In this document: piece by piece, positions 54,901 through 62,415 of the stretch
Layout of the letters: each line of letters begins with the position of its first letter
Position numbering within the stretch: position 1 is the first letter of the stretch
Assembly: GCF_947366995.1 (NCBI RefSeq)
Contig: NZ_CANBCC010000006.1
Coordinates: 1-64,000 of the forward strand
Length of the DNA stretch: 64,000 nt
Reading direction: 5' to 3'
Source of the DNA: an uncultured Aquabacterium sp.
GTDB lineage: Bacteria > Pseudomonadota > Gammaproteobacteria > Burkholderiales > Burkholderiaceae_C
Position numbers and translations under genes: made by a program
The notes under the pieces: model-generated
Databases searched by the model: none
What the model saw: the letters and a program-made list of their open reading frames with translations, nothing else
Told to the model about the DNA's origin: nothing

Positions 54901-55733
54901 GACCGCAGGAAGTCGAGCAGGCCTACCGCGAGGGCCGCTTCCCCTTCGGCGACCACGTGCTGCCGTTCTACTGGCTGGGGGCCCTGCTGAGCGCGTCGCC
55001 ACGGGGCAGCGAGGGCGGCCGCAGCCTGCCGGTGGTGGTGGTGCGCTCGGCGCAGCAGCGCGTGGCCCTGCACGTCGACGAAGTGCTGGGCAACCAGGAA
55101 GTGGTCGTGAAGCACCTCGGCCCCCAGCTGTCGCGCCTGCCCGGTCTGGCCGGCATGACGCTGCTGGCCTCCGGCGCCGTCTCGCTCATCTACAACCCGG
55201 TGGCCCTGGCCACGGTGTACGGCGATGCTGCGCGGGCGGCCACGGCGGCGTCGCTGCAGGCGCTGGGCGCATCGCCACAAGGCTGGCTGTCGCATGCCGC
55301 GCCGTCGACCACGGTCGACCCTGATGTGCCCCCGGCGGCGTCCGAGACGGAGGCGCCGCTGGTGCTGGTGGTGGACGACTCGCTCACGGTGCGCAAGGTC
55401 ACGCAGCGCCTGCTGGTGCGCGAAGGCTACCGCGTCATTCTGGCCAAGGACGGCCTGGAAGCCCTGGAGCGCCTCGCCCAGGAACGCCCGACCGTCGTCC
55501 TGTCCGACATCGAGATGCCGCGCATGGACGGTTTCGACCTCCTGCGCAACGTCCGCGCCGACGGGCAGCTGGCCGATCTGCCGGTCATCATGATCACCTC
55601 CCGGATCGCGCAGAAGCACCGCGATGTCGCGATGGAGCTCGGCGCGAACCATTACCTTGGCAAGCCGTATGGCGAAGAAGAGCTGCTGGCGCTGGTTGCG
55701 CGTTATGCTCTGAAGCGACCGGAGCTGGTCTGA
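48912..55733 (+). CDS. pilL: PilL/ChpA-type multi-HPt hybrid histidine kinase
   Basis: A 2273-residue CheA-type kinase of the pilus chemosensory system. After a helical N-terminal region of about 700 residues, three HPt domains are recognisable: H776 in FHTLKGSSRMVG, H1168 in AHSLAGNSATVG and H1481 in LHTFKGGARLAG. They are separated by acidic, Pro-rich linkers. P3 dimerisation begins near 1655 (RPQLLDRLVNHAGEVSI). The ATPase has HLLRNCITHGIESP and GRGIGMDVV, then a CheW-like domain. A C-terminal receiver has D2199 in VVLSDIEMPRMDGFD. Pseudomonas ChpA is similar but has more phosphotransfer domains. The GGDEF gene follows 11 bases later. Confidence 0.93.
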   Translation: MDNLHEDAPLASDDLSALAWVHEELRKSLDAAHKALHRVLKDSAAAGLSDLDALDPAVLRTARQQIHQGVGALELAGLSAGATLLRASEAVVQKFVNRPQAITEDAVRDVEKGSFALLDYIGRKLAGKPVSALALFPQYEALATRAGGPLPRPTDLWSQDWPTVSLEAPLAPPDDVSPRQADQVTIGDFEMGLLSLLKRNQPADAVALAELCTALASGAAERHAHRESATWLLASGFLEGVAEQHVPLNVHAKRVLSSLLSQLRSLAKGQGVPSDRLASELLFFCAQAGQAPASPRSVLARVRQTFGLERHQPVDLQASPLGRFDPSWIAQATKRVAGAKDGWSAVAAGEMLRMAGLNEQFSLVGDSLRRLFPSGDRLADALVDAVQRTVHSAQSPEPSLAMEVATSLLYLEAALEDGEFEHPEQVQRVSRMAERIRHVNAGQPAEPLEGWMEDLYRRVSDRQTMGSVVQELRSTLGECEKHIDAFFRAPEDRTPLVNVPSQLQSMRGVLAVLGLDQASQAVVRMRGDVEHLLQPDADLDEAARQGVFDRLASNLGALGFLIDMMGVQPGLAKSLFSLDEDSGVLSPLMGREKKGLGVQQEDPVEAAAQHVEQVHREEAQAVAEEVAQALAQPDAPIEDVSEQLQKLAETPHLQVQSELADNLAAAQAALAEAQAQSDGAALEAAREQVAQVLSDLTPAEPELVEPEAPAFPPQAPLAPTPVAAPQATGLEEDDEMRGIFLEEAAEVIAEARQALSALRDNAADVQAMTGVRRAFHTLKGSSRMVGLKVYGEAAWACEQLYNAALAAQEPASADLLGLSDELFDHFAAWTDAIARHNDAAWQAEPVIAAADALRLRGERIGLMTQSESEVVPELELEHDPEPEPAADPGPLPSLDLALDLSVVDPLPTVDAPADVPVLNWATDEVVSEALARLADEGRLPGAQDAMAPVALLDEPVPASPEALAHAPFDFEQTLPGEDLTLASAPDTLPQADSGVPDETVIERLSLDLDMREDDGLGEFPPVPGTDAVDAAPTLESIPESLDIPLDDETTASGTEAGDALPMPEMHLLEPSDFGDLSEAAATQPDTLPPVEGPVESDVVAQAEVQSEPEPEASDEQVKVVGPLRISIPLFNIYLNEADEQSRRLCTQLGEWALELHHPVSDDTIALAHSLAGNSATVGYTGLSQLARLLEHALMRSQALGPGDTDAATLFNEAADEIRRLLHQFAAGFLKSPDPDLLARLADYDQAASQQLEARSLRGDPIESGDDDLAAPSGRGHLRLVHSADEPIATEVDDTVADAEEPSTTPQPLMPLDEPMTETETQVGIDIDLDLGELNEVQEAPALDAAEAEAATASDAPATNDAPVDTITPDAMAQPDEVIELDAAAPGYTQPAPLGVPEFRALDEVPVPQPGQLPPSAAALSSQADWDDEADVDAEDHVDPDLFPIFEEEAQELLPQLANQIRQWLDMPENPAAATACMRTLHTFKGGARLAGAMRLGELAHRLESRIERLLAAESVQHDDVAPLESRVDRLVELFEGLRHKESQDLVPPWPEASPEPFAEPVSPEPVGDGATEQSPDMDASPHPAADEPEGGRPRTADGVPPGATSEEPGASLPETGQGIDWTQLDRPASAPAVRTARDAPAQPSQAAVRVRPQLLDRLVNHAGEVSITRTRLQSQVGQIRGSLTDLTDNLDRLRQQLRDIELQAETQLSTRMEAARAAAQNFDPLEFDRYTRFQELTRMMAESVNDVATVQRTLQRNLETAEDQLAAQARLTRDLQDDLLRTRMVEFDSLSDRLYRVVRQAAKETGKQVRLDVVGGQTEVDRGVLERMTGAFEHLLRNCITHGIESPEQRQAAGKDASGQITVALKQEGNEVVISFRDDGAGLDLQRIAARARASGLLAADAEPTEAELAQLIFTPGFSTAEVVTELAGRGIGMDVVRSEVNAMGGRIETASAAGQGTSFTLVLPLTTAVTKVVMLRFGTATVAVPTHLIEIVRRARPQEVEQAYREGRFPFGDHVLPFYWLGALLSASPRGSEGGRSLPVVVVRSAQQRVALHVDEVLGNQEVVVKHLGPQLSRLPGLAGMTLLASGAVSLIYNPVALATVYGDAARAATAASLQALGASPQGWLSHAAPSTTVDPDVPPAASETEAPLVLVVDDSLTVRKVTQRLLVREGYRVILAKDGLEALERLAQERPTVVLSDIEMPRMDGFDLLRNVRADGQLADLPVIMITSRIAQKHRDVAMELGANHYLGKPYGEEELLALVARYALKRPELV

Positions 55734-55744
55734 CTGCCCACTTT

Positions 55745-56863
55745 GTGAACGCCTCTCACCGTCCCTCTCACCCCGCCCCGGCGCCCTTCTCGTCGGGGGA
55801 GCCGCTGGCAGACGACGCGATCTCGCACCTGGCCTCCCTCACGGCCCAGCGCGATCGCGAGTTGCTGGACGTCTCCCTCGCACAAGGGGTGCTGGAGTTG
55901 CTGGGGGCCGCGAGTGTGGGGGTGTACCGCCTCGTGGGGCCGGAAGAGGAAGCGCGGCACTGGCTGTGCAGCGGCCTGGCTCGGCGCGGTCAGCTCACCG
56001 TGAGCGATCCGGTGTGGGCCGACATGGACGCCTTGCCGAGCGAAAGCCATTTCCCCTTGCGGCAACAGGCGGTGGGCAATCGGGCCATCGCCCAGGCCGA
56101 GTTGCCTGCGTCGGCCGGCCCGGAAACCGAAGGGCGATTCGTCTGCGTGCTGCCCCTGCTGGTCGAAATCGGCTCGCCCGGGGTGCTCGAAGTGCGTTCG
56201 GAGCGCCCGCTCACCCCGGCCGCGCTGCGCCCGATTCAGACGCTGCTGCGCGTGTTCGCCAATTTCCAGAGCCTGCTGGAGTCCAGCCAGCGCGATGCCC
56301 TGACCGGCCTGCTGAACCGCCAGACCTTCGACGCCACCTTTCTGCGGGCCTCGATGCCTTCCGAGCGGGGTGGCGTGCCAGTCGAGCCTGAGCGCCGCGT
56401 GGGCGGCACCACCGGCTACTGGCTTGGCGTCATCGACATTGACCATTTCAAGAAAGTCAACGACGGCTACGGCCACCTGATCGGTGACGAGGTGCTGGTG
56501 CTGCTGGCCCGCATCATGCGTCAAACCTTTCGCCACTCCGACCGGCTCTACCGCTTCGGCGGTGAAGAGTTCGTGGTGTTGCTGCGCGGCGGCACCGAGG
56601 CCGATGCCTTCGGCGCCTTCGAGCGTTTCCGCGAACTGGTCGAGGGTTACGCCTTCCCGCAGGTTGGCCGGGTCACGGTCAGCATCGGTTTCACCGAGGT
56701 GCAACTGCAGGACACGCCCAACGCCGCGTTCTCGCGCGCCGACCAGTCGGTCTATCTCGCCAAGCACCAGGGGCGCAACCGGGTAGTGGGCTTCGAGTCG
56801 CTGGTGCGCTCGGGCCTGCTGACGGACAACGGGCAGCACATCGGCGACGTCGAGCTGTTCTGA
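55745..56863 (+). CDS. Diguanylate cyclase (GAF-like sensor plus GGDEF)
   Basis: A 372-residue soluble protein. The N-terminal half (about 30-180) looks like a GAF-type sensor domain. The C-terminal half is a GGDEF domain with active-site motif GGEEF (about residues 272-276) and an upstream RHSD, placing the inhibitory RxxD site at the right 5-residue distance, so product feedback is likely. It should make cyclic di-GMP from GTP. It starts on a GTG 11 bases after pilL and is probably cotranscribed with the pilus signalling genes. This suggests c-di-GMP output coupled to surface sensing. Confidence 0.9.
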   Translation: MNASHRPSHPAPAPFSSGEPLADDAISHLASLTAQRDRELLDVSLAQGVLELLGAASVGVYRLVGPEEEARHWLCSGLARRGQLTVSDPVWADMDALPSESHFPLRQQAVGNRAIAQAELPASAGPETEGRFVCVLPLLVEIGSPGVLEVRSERPLTPAALRPIQTLLRVFANFQSLLESSQRDALTGLLNRQTFDATFLRASMPSERGGVPVEPERRVGGTTGYWLGVIDIDHFKKVNDGYGHLIGDEVLVLLARIMRQTFRHSDRLYRFGGEEFVVLLRGGTEADAFGAFERFRELVEGYAFPQVGRVTVSIGFTEVQLQDTPNAAFSRADQSVYLAKHQGRNRVVGFESLVRSGLLTDNGQHIGDVELF

Positions 56864-56890
56864 CCGGCCACGGCTGCCTGTGCGCCGGGC

Positions 56891-58450
56891 TCACTTCGCG
56901 CGTTTGCGCGCCGGGGTCTTGCGGGCGCCGGCGCGGCCGGGCTCCGTTCCTTCCTTCACCACCGCGTAACGCGCCAGCGTCTCGGCACGAGCTTCGTCAT
57001 GCTGCACGATGGGGTGCGGGTAGTCGCGTCCCAGCACCACGTCCTGGGCAGCGGCCAGATCGGCCGGGCGCGCCAGCCACGGGGCGTGCAGGGCTGCGTC
57101 CGGGAGGGCGGCCAGCTCGGGCACGTAGCGGCGGATGAAGCGCGCCTGCGGATCGAACTTCTCGCTCTGGCTGATGGGGTTGAAGATGCGGAAGTAGGGC
57201 TGGGCGTCGCAGCCGGTGGAGGCCGCCCATTGCCAGCCGCCGTTGTTGGCTGCCAGGTCGAAATCCAGCAGCTTCTCGGCAAAGTAAGCTTCGCCGCGCC
57301 GCCAGTCGATGCCCAGGTCCTTGACGAGGAAACTGGCCGTCACCATCCGCAGGCGGTTGTGCATGTAGCCCGTCTGGTTGAGTTGGCGCATGGCCGCGTC
57401 CACCAGCGGGTAGCCCGTGCGGCCGCCGCACCAGGCCTGAAAGTGGGCTTCTGCCTTCGCCCCGTGCGCCCACTTGATGCGGTCGTACTCGCGCTTGTAG
57501 GCATGGCCGACCACATGCGGGTGGTGGTGCAGGATCTGGTGATAGAAATCGCGCCAGATCAGTTCCGACAGCCACGTCTGCGCGCCAGCCGAGCCGGCCT
57601 GCATGCGCTCCCAGGCCAGGCCCGCGAGCTGCCGGACCGACACGGTGCCGAAGCGCAGGTGGGTCGACAGGTAGCTCGGGCCCTTGACGCCGGGGAAGTC
57701 GCGCGTCTCGTCGTAGCGGTCGATGCGGCTCAGGAAGTCGTCGAGCAGGGCCTGGGCACCGCTCATGCCGGGCGGCACCTTGAGCTCGCCCGGGTCTTCG
57801 AAGCCGATCTCGCCCAGCGTGGGCACCCGGGGCGCGCCGATGGGGCTCACGGCCGGTGGGATCGGCGCCAGTCGCCCGGCATGGGGGGCGATGGGGTAGG
57901 GCTTGACGTAGAACGGGTCGAGCTTCTTCAACCACGCGTTCTTGTACGGGGTGAAGACGCCATAAGGCGAATCGTTGCCCGTCAGAACCTCGTTGCGCTC
58001 GAAGACCACGTGGTCCTTCGAGGTGTAGAGCGCCACCCCGAGGTCGCTGAGTTTGCCCCGCACGCGGGCATCGCGGGCCAGGGCGTCGGGCTCGTCGTCG
58101 TGGTTGGCGTACACCGCCTGTACGCCCAGCTGGGCCGCCAGCGCGGGAATGAGTTGCACCGGGTTGCCGTGGCGCACGATCAGCCCGGCGTGCTGTCCGC
58201 TTGTGGCCGCATGGGCGGGCAGTGCAGGCGCCGCCAGTCCGGCCAGTGCGGCATCCAGTTCCACCAGGCTCTCCCGGATGAAGGCGACCCGCCGATCCGC
58301 CCGGGGCAGCGGCGCCAGGATGGTGTCATCGAAGACAAAGACGCACCACACCTTGCGCGCTGCTTTCAGCGCATGAAACAGGGCGGCGTGGTCATGGCTG
58401 CGCAAATCGCGGCGGAACCAGACGAGGGCGGACTCCAGGTGTTCACTCAT
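56891..58450 (-). CDS. phrB: Deoxyribodipyrimidine photolyase
   Basis: A 519-residue cryptochrome/photolyase-family flavoprotein that repairs cyclobutane pyrimidine dimers with light. The N-terminal Rossmann domain starts ALVWFRRDLRSHDHAAL. The FAD-binding helical domain shows GPSYLSTHLRFGTVSVRQL, WRDFYHQIL, GYPLVDAAMRQLNQTGYMHNR, LDFDLAANNGGWQW and PYFRIFNP. The C-terminal end is Arg/Lys-rich (RKTPARKRAK). The ATG at 58448-58450 (MSEHLES) matches the family start. It converges with the GGDEF gene, with only 27 bases between and no clear terminator. Confidence 0.95.
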   Translation of the reverse strand: MSEHLESALVWFRRDLRSHDHAALFHALKAARKVWCVFVFDDTILAPLPRADRRVAFIRESLVELDAALAGLAAPALPAHAATSGQHAGLIVRHGNPVQLIPALAAQLGVQAVYANHDDEPDALARDARVRGKLSDLGVALYTSKDHVVFERNEVLTGNDSPYGVFTPYKNAWLKKLDPFYVKPYPIAPHAGRLAPIPPAVSPIGAPRVPTLGEIGFEDPGELKVPPGMSGAQALLDDFLSRIDRYDETRDFPGVKGPSYLSTHLRFGTVSVRQLAGLAWERMQAGSAGAQTWLSELIWRDFYHQILHHHPHVVGHAYKREYDRIKWAHGAKAEAHFQAWCGGRTGYPLVDAAMRQLNQTGYMHNRLRMVTASFLVKDLGIDWRRGEAYFAEKLLDFDLAANNGGWQWAASTGCDAQPYFRIFNPISQSEKFDPQARFIRRYVPELAALPDAALHAPWLARPADLAAAQDVVLGRDYPHPIVQHDEARAETLARYAVVKEGTEPGRAGARKTPARKRAK

Positions 58451-58554
58451 GAGACGGCGAGGGCGGCATGACGGATGCAGCACTGTGACACGCCGGCAGG
58501 CCCATTTCATCGACGATGGGGCACCGTGACCTCGGGACGACTAAAATCGCAAGC

Positions 58555-59142
58555 ATGTCTCAAGACCCCGCGCGCCAGATCGACCTGTCCAACCAGTTCC
58601 TCATTGCCATGCCCGGCATGATGGACGGGCATTTCGCCGGGGCGGTGGTGTACCTGTGCGAGCACACGGAGAAGGGCGCCCTCGGCCTGGTGATCAACCG
58701 GCCGATCGAGATCGATCTCCGCCACCTGTTCGAGAAGGTCGACCTCAACCTTGATCGCGATGACCTTGCGAGCACGCCGGTCTACTTCGGTGGCCCGGTG
58801 CAGACCGAACGCGGCTTCGTGCTGCATGAGAGCCTGGACGAGGAGGGCGGGCATTACAGCTCGACCATGAAGATCGCCGGAGGGCTGGAGATGACCACCT
58901 CGCGCGACGTGCTCGAAGCCATATCCAACGGCGCCGGGCCGCGCAAGGTCTTCATCACGCTCGGCTACGCCGGTTGGAGCGCCGGACAACTGGAAGACGA
59001 GATCTCCCGAAACGGCTGGCTCACCGTGCCGGCCGACCCGGACATCATCTTCAACACCCCGGTGGAGGCGCGCTACGACCGCGCCCTGTCGCTGCTCGGG
59101 GTGGACCGTCACTTCCTGATGGGCGAGGCCGGGCACGCATGA
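58555..59142 (+). CDS. YqgE/AlgH family protein
   Basis: The 195-residue soluble protein has the family's start LSNQFLIAMPGMMDGHFAGAVVYLCEH, followed by GALGLVINRP, VYFGGPVQTERGFVLH and FITLGYAGWSAGQLEDEI. Homologues are linked genetically to alginate regulation in Pseudomonas, but the biochemical role is unknown. ATG 58555 (MSQDPARQ) is preferred to an in-frame upstream ATG at 58516. A TAAAAT -10-like box lies at 58542-58547, with no good -35, 8 bases before the start. It overlaps ruvX by 4 bases. Confidence 0.93.
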   Translation: MSQDPARQIDLSNQFLIAMPGMMDGHFAGAVVYLCEHTEKGALGLVINRPIEIDLRHLFEKVDLNLDRDDLASTPVYFGGPVQTERGFVLHESLDEEGGHYSSTMKIAGGLEMTTSRDVLEAISNGAGPRKVFITLGYAGWSAGQLEDEISRNGWLTVPADPDIIFNTPVEARYDRALSLLGVDRHFLMGEAGHA

Positions 59143-59597
59143 CCGGTCTGGCAGCAGGCCCCGGGAAGGGCCGGGTGGGCGTCGCCACGGGCAGCGTCCT
59201 GACTTTCCTCGCGTTCGACTACGGGCTCAGGCGCGTGGGCGTCGCCACGGGCAATTCCTACACCCGCCAGGCCCAGCCGCTGCGCACGATTGCGGCCGAA
59301 GGCGCGGCCCGTTTCGAGCAGATTGCGGCGTTGGTGGCCGAGTGGCAGCCTCACGCGCTCGTCATCGGCGTGCCCTACCATCCGGATGGCGCGGAGCATG
59401 ACAATACCGTGCGTGCGCGCAAGTTCGGTCGCCAGCTCAGCGGGCGCTTCCACCTGCCGGTGCACGAGGTCGACGAGCGCTATTCGACGGCCGAGGCCAT
59501 TGCTGGCGGCGCGCGCGACCTGGATGCTGCCTCGGCCGCGATCCTGTTGCAGCAGTTCTTCAACGACCTCTCTTCCAGCACGGAGCAGCCCACGTGA
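59139..59597 (+). CDS. ruvX: RuvX/YqgF Holliday-junction resolvase-like nuclease
   Basis: This RNase H-fold protein processes pre-16S rRNA 5' ends in E. coli. The core starts TFLAFDYGLRRVGVATGNS and continues with ALVIGVPYHPDGAEH and a DERYSTAEA motif, giving the acidic active site. Read from ATG 59139 (overlapping the yqgE stop) it has 152 residues. Its first 20 residues contain a second copy of RVGVATG encoded by an exact 19-base repeat 60 bases apart. The native start may instead be GTG 59175 or later. The downstream overlap with pyrR is 4 bases. Confidence 0.9.
   Translation: MTGLAAGPGKGRVGVATGSVLTFLAFDYGLRRVGVATGNSYTRQAQPLRTIAAEGAARFEQIAALVAEWQPHALVIGVPYHPDGAEHDNTVRARKFGRQLSGRFHLPVHEVDERYSTAEAIAGGARDLDAASAAILLQQFFNDLSSSTEQPT
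59175..59253 (+). repeat. 19-bp direct repeat, 60-bp period, at the ruvX N-terminus
   Basis: GTGGGCGTCGCCACGGGCA occurs at 59175-59193 and again at 59235-59253. The 60-base period keeps the reading frame, so the encoded VGVATG is duplicated in the predicted N-terminal extension. Confidence 0.9.
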
Positions 59598-60106
59598 GCG
59601 CCACCACCTCGTCCCTGACCCTCGACGCCGAGGCCCTGTACACCAGCCTGCTGACCGGCGTCCGCCGCCTCGTCACAGCCGACACGGTGCTGGTGGGCGT
59701 GTGGTCGGGCGGGGCCTGGCTGGCCGAGCGCCTGCAGAAGGACCTGGGCCTGGCCACGCCGCATGGTGTGATCTCGTCGGCCCTGCACCGCGATGACTTC
59801 GGCTCGCGCGGCATGGCCCTCGGCAAGGATGCCACCCACCTGCCGTTCGAGGTCGAGGGTCGCCACATCCTGCTGATCGACGACGTGATCTACACCGGTC
59901 GCACCACCCGCGCCGTGATCAACGAGCTGTTCGACTTCGGCCGCCCCGCCAGCGTGACGCTGGCCGTGCTGGTCGACCGCGGAGGGCGCCAGCTGCCCTT
60001 CGAGCCGGCGCTGTCTGCCGCCCGCATCACGCTGCCCGACAGCGAGCGCGTCGCCCTGGTCCGCGACGACAACGGCCGCTTCCAATTCCATTTCGAGAGG
60101 GTTTGA
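59594..60106 (+). CDS. pyrR: PyrR bifunctional pyrimidine regulator / uracil phosphoribosyltransferase
   Basis: A 170-residue PRT-fold protein. The PRPP-binding motif is [19 protein letters not shown] (about 95-113), with [10 protein letters not shown] earlier and [12 protein letters not shown] later, as in PyrR. In Bacillus, PyrR binds pyr mRNA and causes attenuation when UMP is high; in mycobacteria it represses translation. I see no clear attenuator in this operon. The GTG start overlaps the ruvX stop (GTGA) and the stop touches the pyrB start (TGATG). Together with upp it gives the window two UPRT-type enzymes. Confidence 0.9.
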   Translation: MSATTSSLTLDAEALYTSLLTGVRRLVTADTVLVGVWSGGAWLAERLQKDLGLATPHGVISSALHRDDFGSRGMALGKDATHLPFEVEGRHILLIDDVIYTGRTTRAVINELFDFGRPASVTLAVLVDRGGRQLPFEPALSAARITLPDSERVALVRDDNGRFQFHFERV

Positions 60107-61077
60107 TGACCATCCGTAGACCCCAACGCAACCCGCAGCTCAACAGCAACGGGGAGCTGATCCACCTGCTGTCGACCGAAGGCCTGCCCAAGGCCATCAT
60201 CCACCAGATCCTGGACACGGCCGAGCAGTTCCTGAGCGTCAACGACCGCGAGGTCAAAAAGGTGCCGCTGCTGCGCGGCAAGAGCGTGTTCAACCTGTTC
60301 TTCGAGAACAGCACCCGCACCCGCACCACCTTCGAGATCGCGGCCAAGCGCCTGAGCGCCGACGTCATCAACCTCGACATCGCGCGTTCGTCGGCGTCGA
60401 AGGGCGAGAGCCTGCTCGACACCATCGCCAACCTGAGCGCCATGGCCGCCGACATGTTCGTCGTTCGCCATGCCGAATCCGGTGCGCCCTACCTGATCGC
60501 CCAGCACGTGGCGCCCCATGTGCACGTGGTCAACGCCGGCGACGGCCGCCATGCGCACCCCACGCAGGCGCTGCTGGACATGTACACGATCCGGCACTAC
60601 AAGAAGGACTTCACCAACCTCACCGTGGCCATCGTCGGCGACATCGTGCACTCGCGCGTGGCCCGTTCCAACATCCACGCGCTGACCACGCTGGGCGTGC
60701 CCGAGGTGCGTGTGGTCGGCCCGCGCACGCTGGTGCCCGGTGACCTGCGCGAGATGGGCGTGCGCGTGTGCCACAGCATGGAAGAAGGCATCAAGGATGC
60801 CGACGTCGTCATCATGCTGCGCCTGCAGAACGAGCGCATGAATGGCGGCATGCTGCCCAGCTCCGGCGAGTTCTTCAAGGAGTTCGGCCTGACCGAGGCG
60901 AAGCTGGCGCTGGCCAAGCCCGACGCCATCGTGATGCACCCCGGCCCCATCAACCGTGGCGTCGAAATCGACTCCGCCGTGGCCGACGGCAAGCAGAGCG
61001 TGATCCTGCCCCAGGTCACCTTCGGCATCGCCGTGCGCATGGCCGTGATGTCCATCTTGGCTGGAAACGAAGCATGA
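60106..61077 (+). CDS. pyrB: Aspartate carbamoyltransferase catalytic subunit
   Basis: Catalyses the first committed step of pyrimidine synthesis, carbamoyl phosphate plus aspartate to carbamoyl aspartate. The 323 residues carry the carbamoyl-phosphate site [10 protein letters not shown] (69-77), the KGESLLDT loop, [28 protein letters not shown] and [15 protein letters not shown] 60106 shares one base with the pyrR stop, and GAGAGGG precedes it. The immediately following pseudo-dihydroorotase suggests a Pseudomonas-like dodecameric PyrB-PyrC' complex in place of a PyrBI enzyme. Confidence 0.96.
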   Translation: MTIRRPQRNPQLNSNGELIHLLSTEGLPKAIIHQILDTAEQFLSVNDREVKKVPLLRGKSVFNLFFENSTRTRTTFEIAAKRLSADVINLDIARSSASKGESLLDTIANLSAMAADMFVVRHAESGAPYLIAQHVAPHVHVVNAGDGRHAHPTQALLDMYTIRHYKKDFTNLTVAIVGDIVHSRVARSNIHALTTLGVPEVRVVGPRTLVPGDLREMGVRVCHSMEEGIKDADVVIMLRLQNERMNGGMLPSSGEFFKEFGLTEAKLALAKPDAIVMHPGPINRGVEIDSAVADGKQSVILPQVTFGIAVRMAVMSILAGNEA

Positions 61078-62414
61078 GCAAGATCCTGATCAAGAACGGC
61101 CGCCTGGTCGACCCCGCCTCCGGCCTGGACCAGGTCGGTGACCTCGCCATCACCTCAGGCCGCATCACCGCCATCGGTCAGGTCAACGCCGACTTCGCCC
61201 CCGACCGCACCATCGACGCCACCGGGCTGATCGTGGCCCCCGGCCTGGTGGACCTGGCTGCCCGCCTGCGCGAGCCCGGCCACGAGCACGAAGGCATGCT
61301 GGAGAGCGAACTGGCGGCCGCCGCAGCCGGTGGCGTCACCAGCGTGGTCTGCCTGCCGGACACCGACCCCGCGCTCGACGAGCCCGGCCTGGTCGAGATG
61401 CTCAAACTGCGCGCGCGCAAGCTGAGCCGCTGCCGCCTGTTCCCGCTGGGCGCGCTCACCCGCGGCCTGAAGGGCGAGAACCTGACCGAGATGGCCGAGC
61501 TGCACGAGGCCGGCTGCGTCGGCTATTCGCAGGCCGAGGTGCCCATCCAGAACACCCAGGTGCTGCAGCGCGCGCTGCAGTACGCCGCCACCTTCGGCTA
61601 CACCGTGTGGCTGCGCCCGAATGACGCCTGGCTGGGCAAGGGCGTGGCCGCCAGCGGCCCCGTGGCCACACGCCTCGGCCTGTCCGGCGTGCCGGTGGCC
61701 GCCGAAACCATCGCACTCCACACCATCATCGAGCTGGCCCGCGCCACGGGCGCCCGGGTGCACCTGTGCCGGCTGTCCAGCGCGGCCGGCGTCGAGCTGG
61801 TGCGCCGGGCCAAAGCCCAGGGCCTGCCGATCACGGCCGACGTGAGCATCAACTCCCTGATGCTGACCGACCTGGACATCGGCTATTTCAACCCGGCGAT
61901 GCGCGTCAGCCCGCCACTGCGCCAGGGCCGTGACCGCGATGCCTTGCGCGCCGCGCTGGCCGATGGCACGCTGGACGCGCTGGTGTCCGACCACACGCCC
62001 GTCAGCGAAGACGAGAAGATGCTGCCTTTCGGCGAAGCCGAGCCCGGCGCCACAGGCCTTGAGCTGCTGCTCAGCCTCGCGCTCAAGTGGGCCGGTGCCG
62101 ACGAGCAGGACCAGCCCGACTCCGAGCGCCTGCGTCGGGCGCTCGCGGCCGTCACCCTGGGGCCCGTGAAGGTGCTGGGCGACGCCATCGGCTCGCTGTC
62201 CAGCAGTGCAGGGCAACTGGTTGCGGGAGGGGTGGCCGACGTGGTGGTGTTCGACCCAACCGCACGCTGGACCGTGACGCCCGAGGCACTCGTCAGCCAG
62301 GGCAAGCACACGCCGTTTGCGTTCAAGGACACCGGCTTCCAGATGGCCGGGCGAGTGCGCCTCACGCTGGTGGCCGGGCAGGTGGCACACGAGGCCGAGG
62401 CGGCGTCAGCCTGA
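61074..62414 (+). CDS. Dihydroorotase-like protein PyrC' (PyrX), probably non-catalytic
   Basis: An amidohydrolase-fold protein of 446 residues aligned with type I dihydroorotases. Its metal site is lost: the usual DLHVHLREPG reads [10 protein letters not shown] (residues 60-69), removing both histidines. The later TPHH segment is replaced by [15 protein letters not shown] motif remains. In Pseudomonas the PyrC' protein with the same losses is inactive but needed to assemble active aspartate carbamoyltransferase. The ATGA overlap with pyrB fits that partnership. A catalytic PyrC must be encoded elsewhere. Confidence 0.9.
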   Translation: MSKILIKNGRLVDPASGLDQVGDLAITSGRITAIGQVNADFAPDRTIDATGLIVAPGLVDLAARLREPGHEHEGMLESELAAAAAGGVTSVVCLPDTDPALDEPGLVEMLKLRARKLSRCRLFPLGALTRGLKGENLTEMAELHEAGCVGYSQAEVPIQNTQVLQRALQYAATFGYTVWLRPNDAWLGKGVAASGPVATRLGLSGVPVAAETIALHTIIELARATGARVHLCRLSSAAGVELVRRAKAQGLPITADVSINSLMLTDLDIGYFNPAMRVSPPLRQGRDRDALRAALADGTLDALVSDHTPVSEDEKMLPFGEAEPGATGLELLLSLALKWAGADEQDQPDSERLRRALAAVTLGPVKVLGDAIGSLSSSAGQLVAGGVADVVVFDPTARWTVTPEALVSQGKHTPFAFKDTGFQMAGRVRLTLVAGQVAHEAEAASA

Positions 62415-62415
62415 G

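Noticed and set aside
60091..60105. PyrR-type RNA-binding sequence (GAGAGG) at the pyrB ribosome-binding site
   Set aside because: It matches much of the Bacillus PyrR loop consensus, but GAGAGG is also simply a Shine-Dalgarno sequence. I could not find a supporting stem around it.
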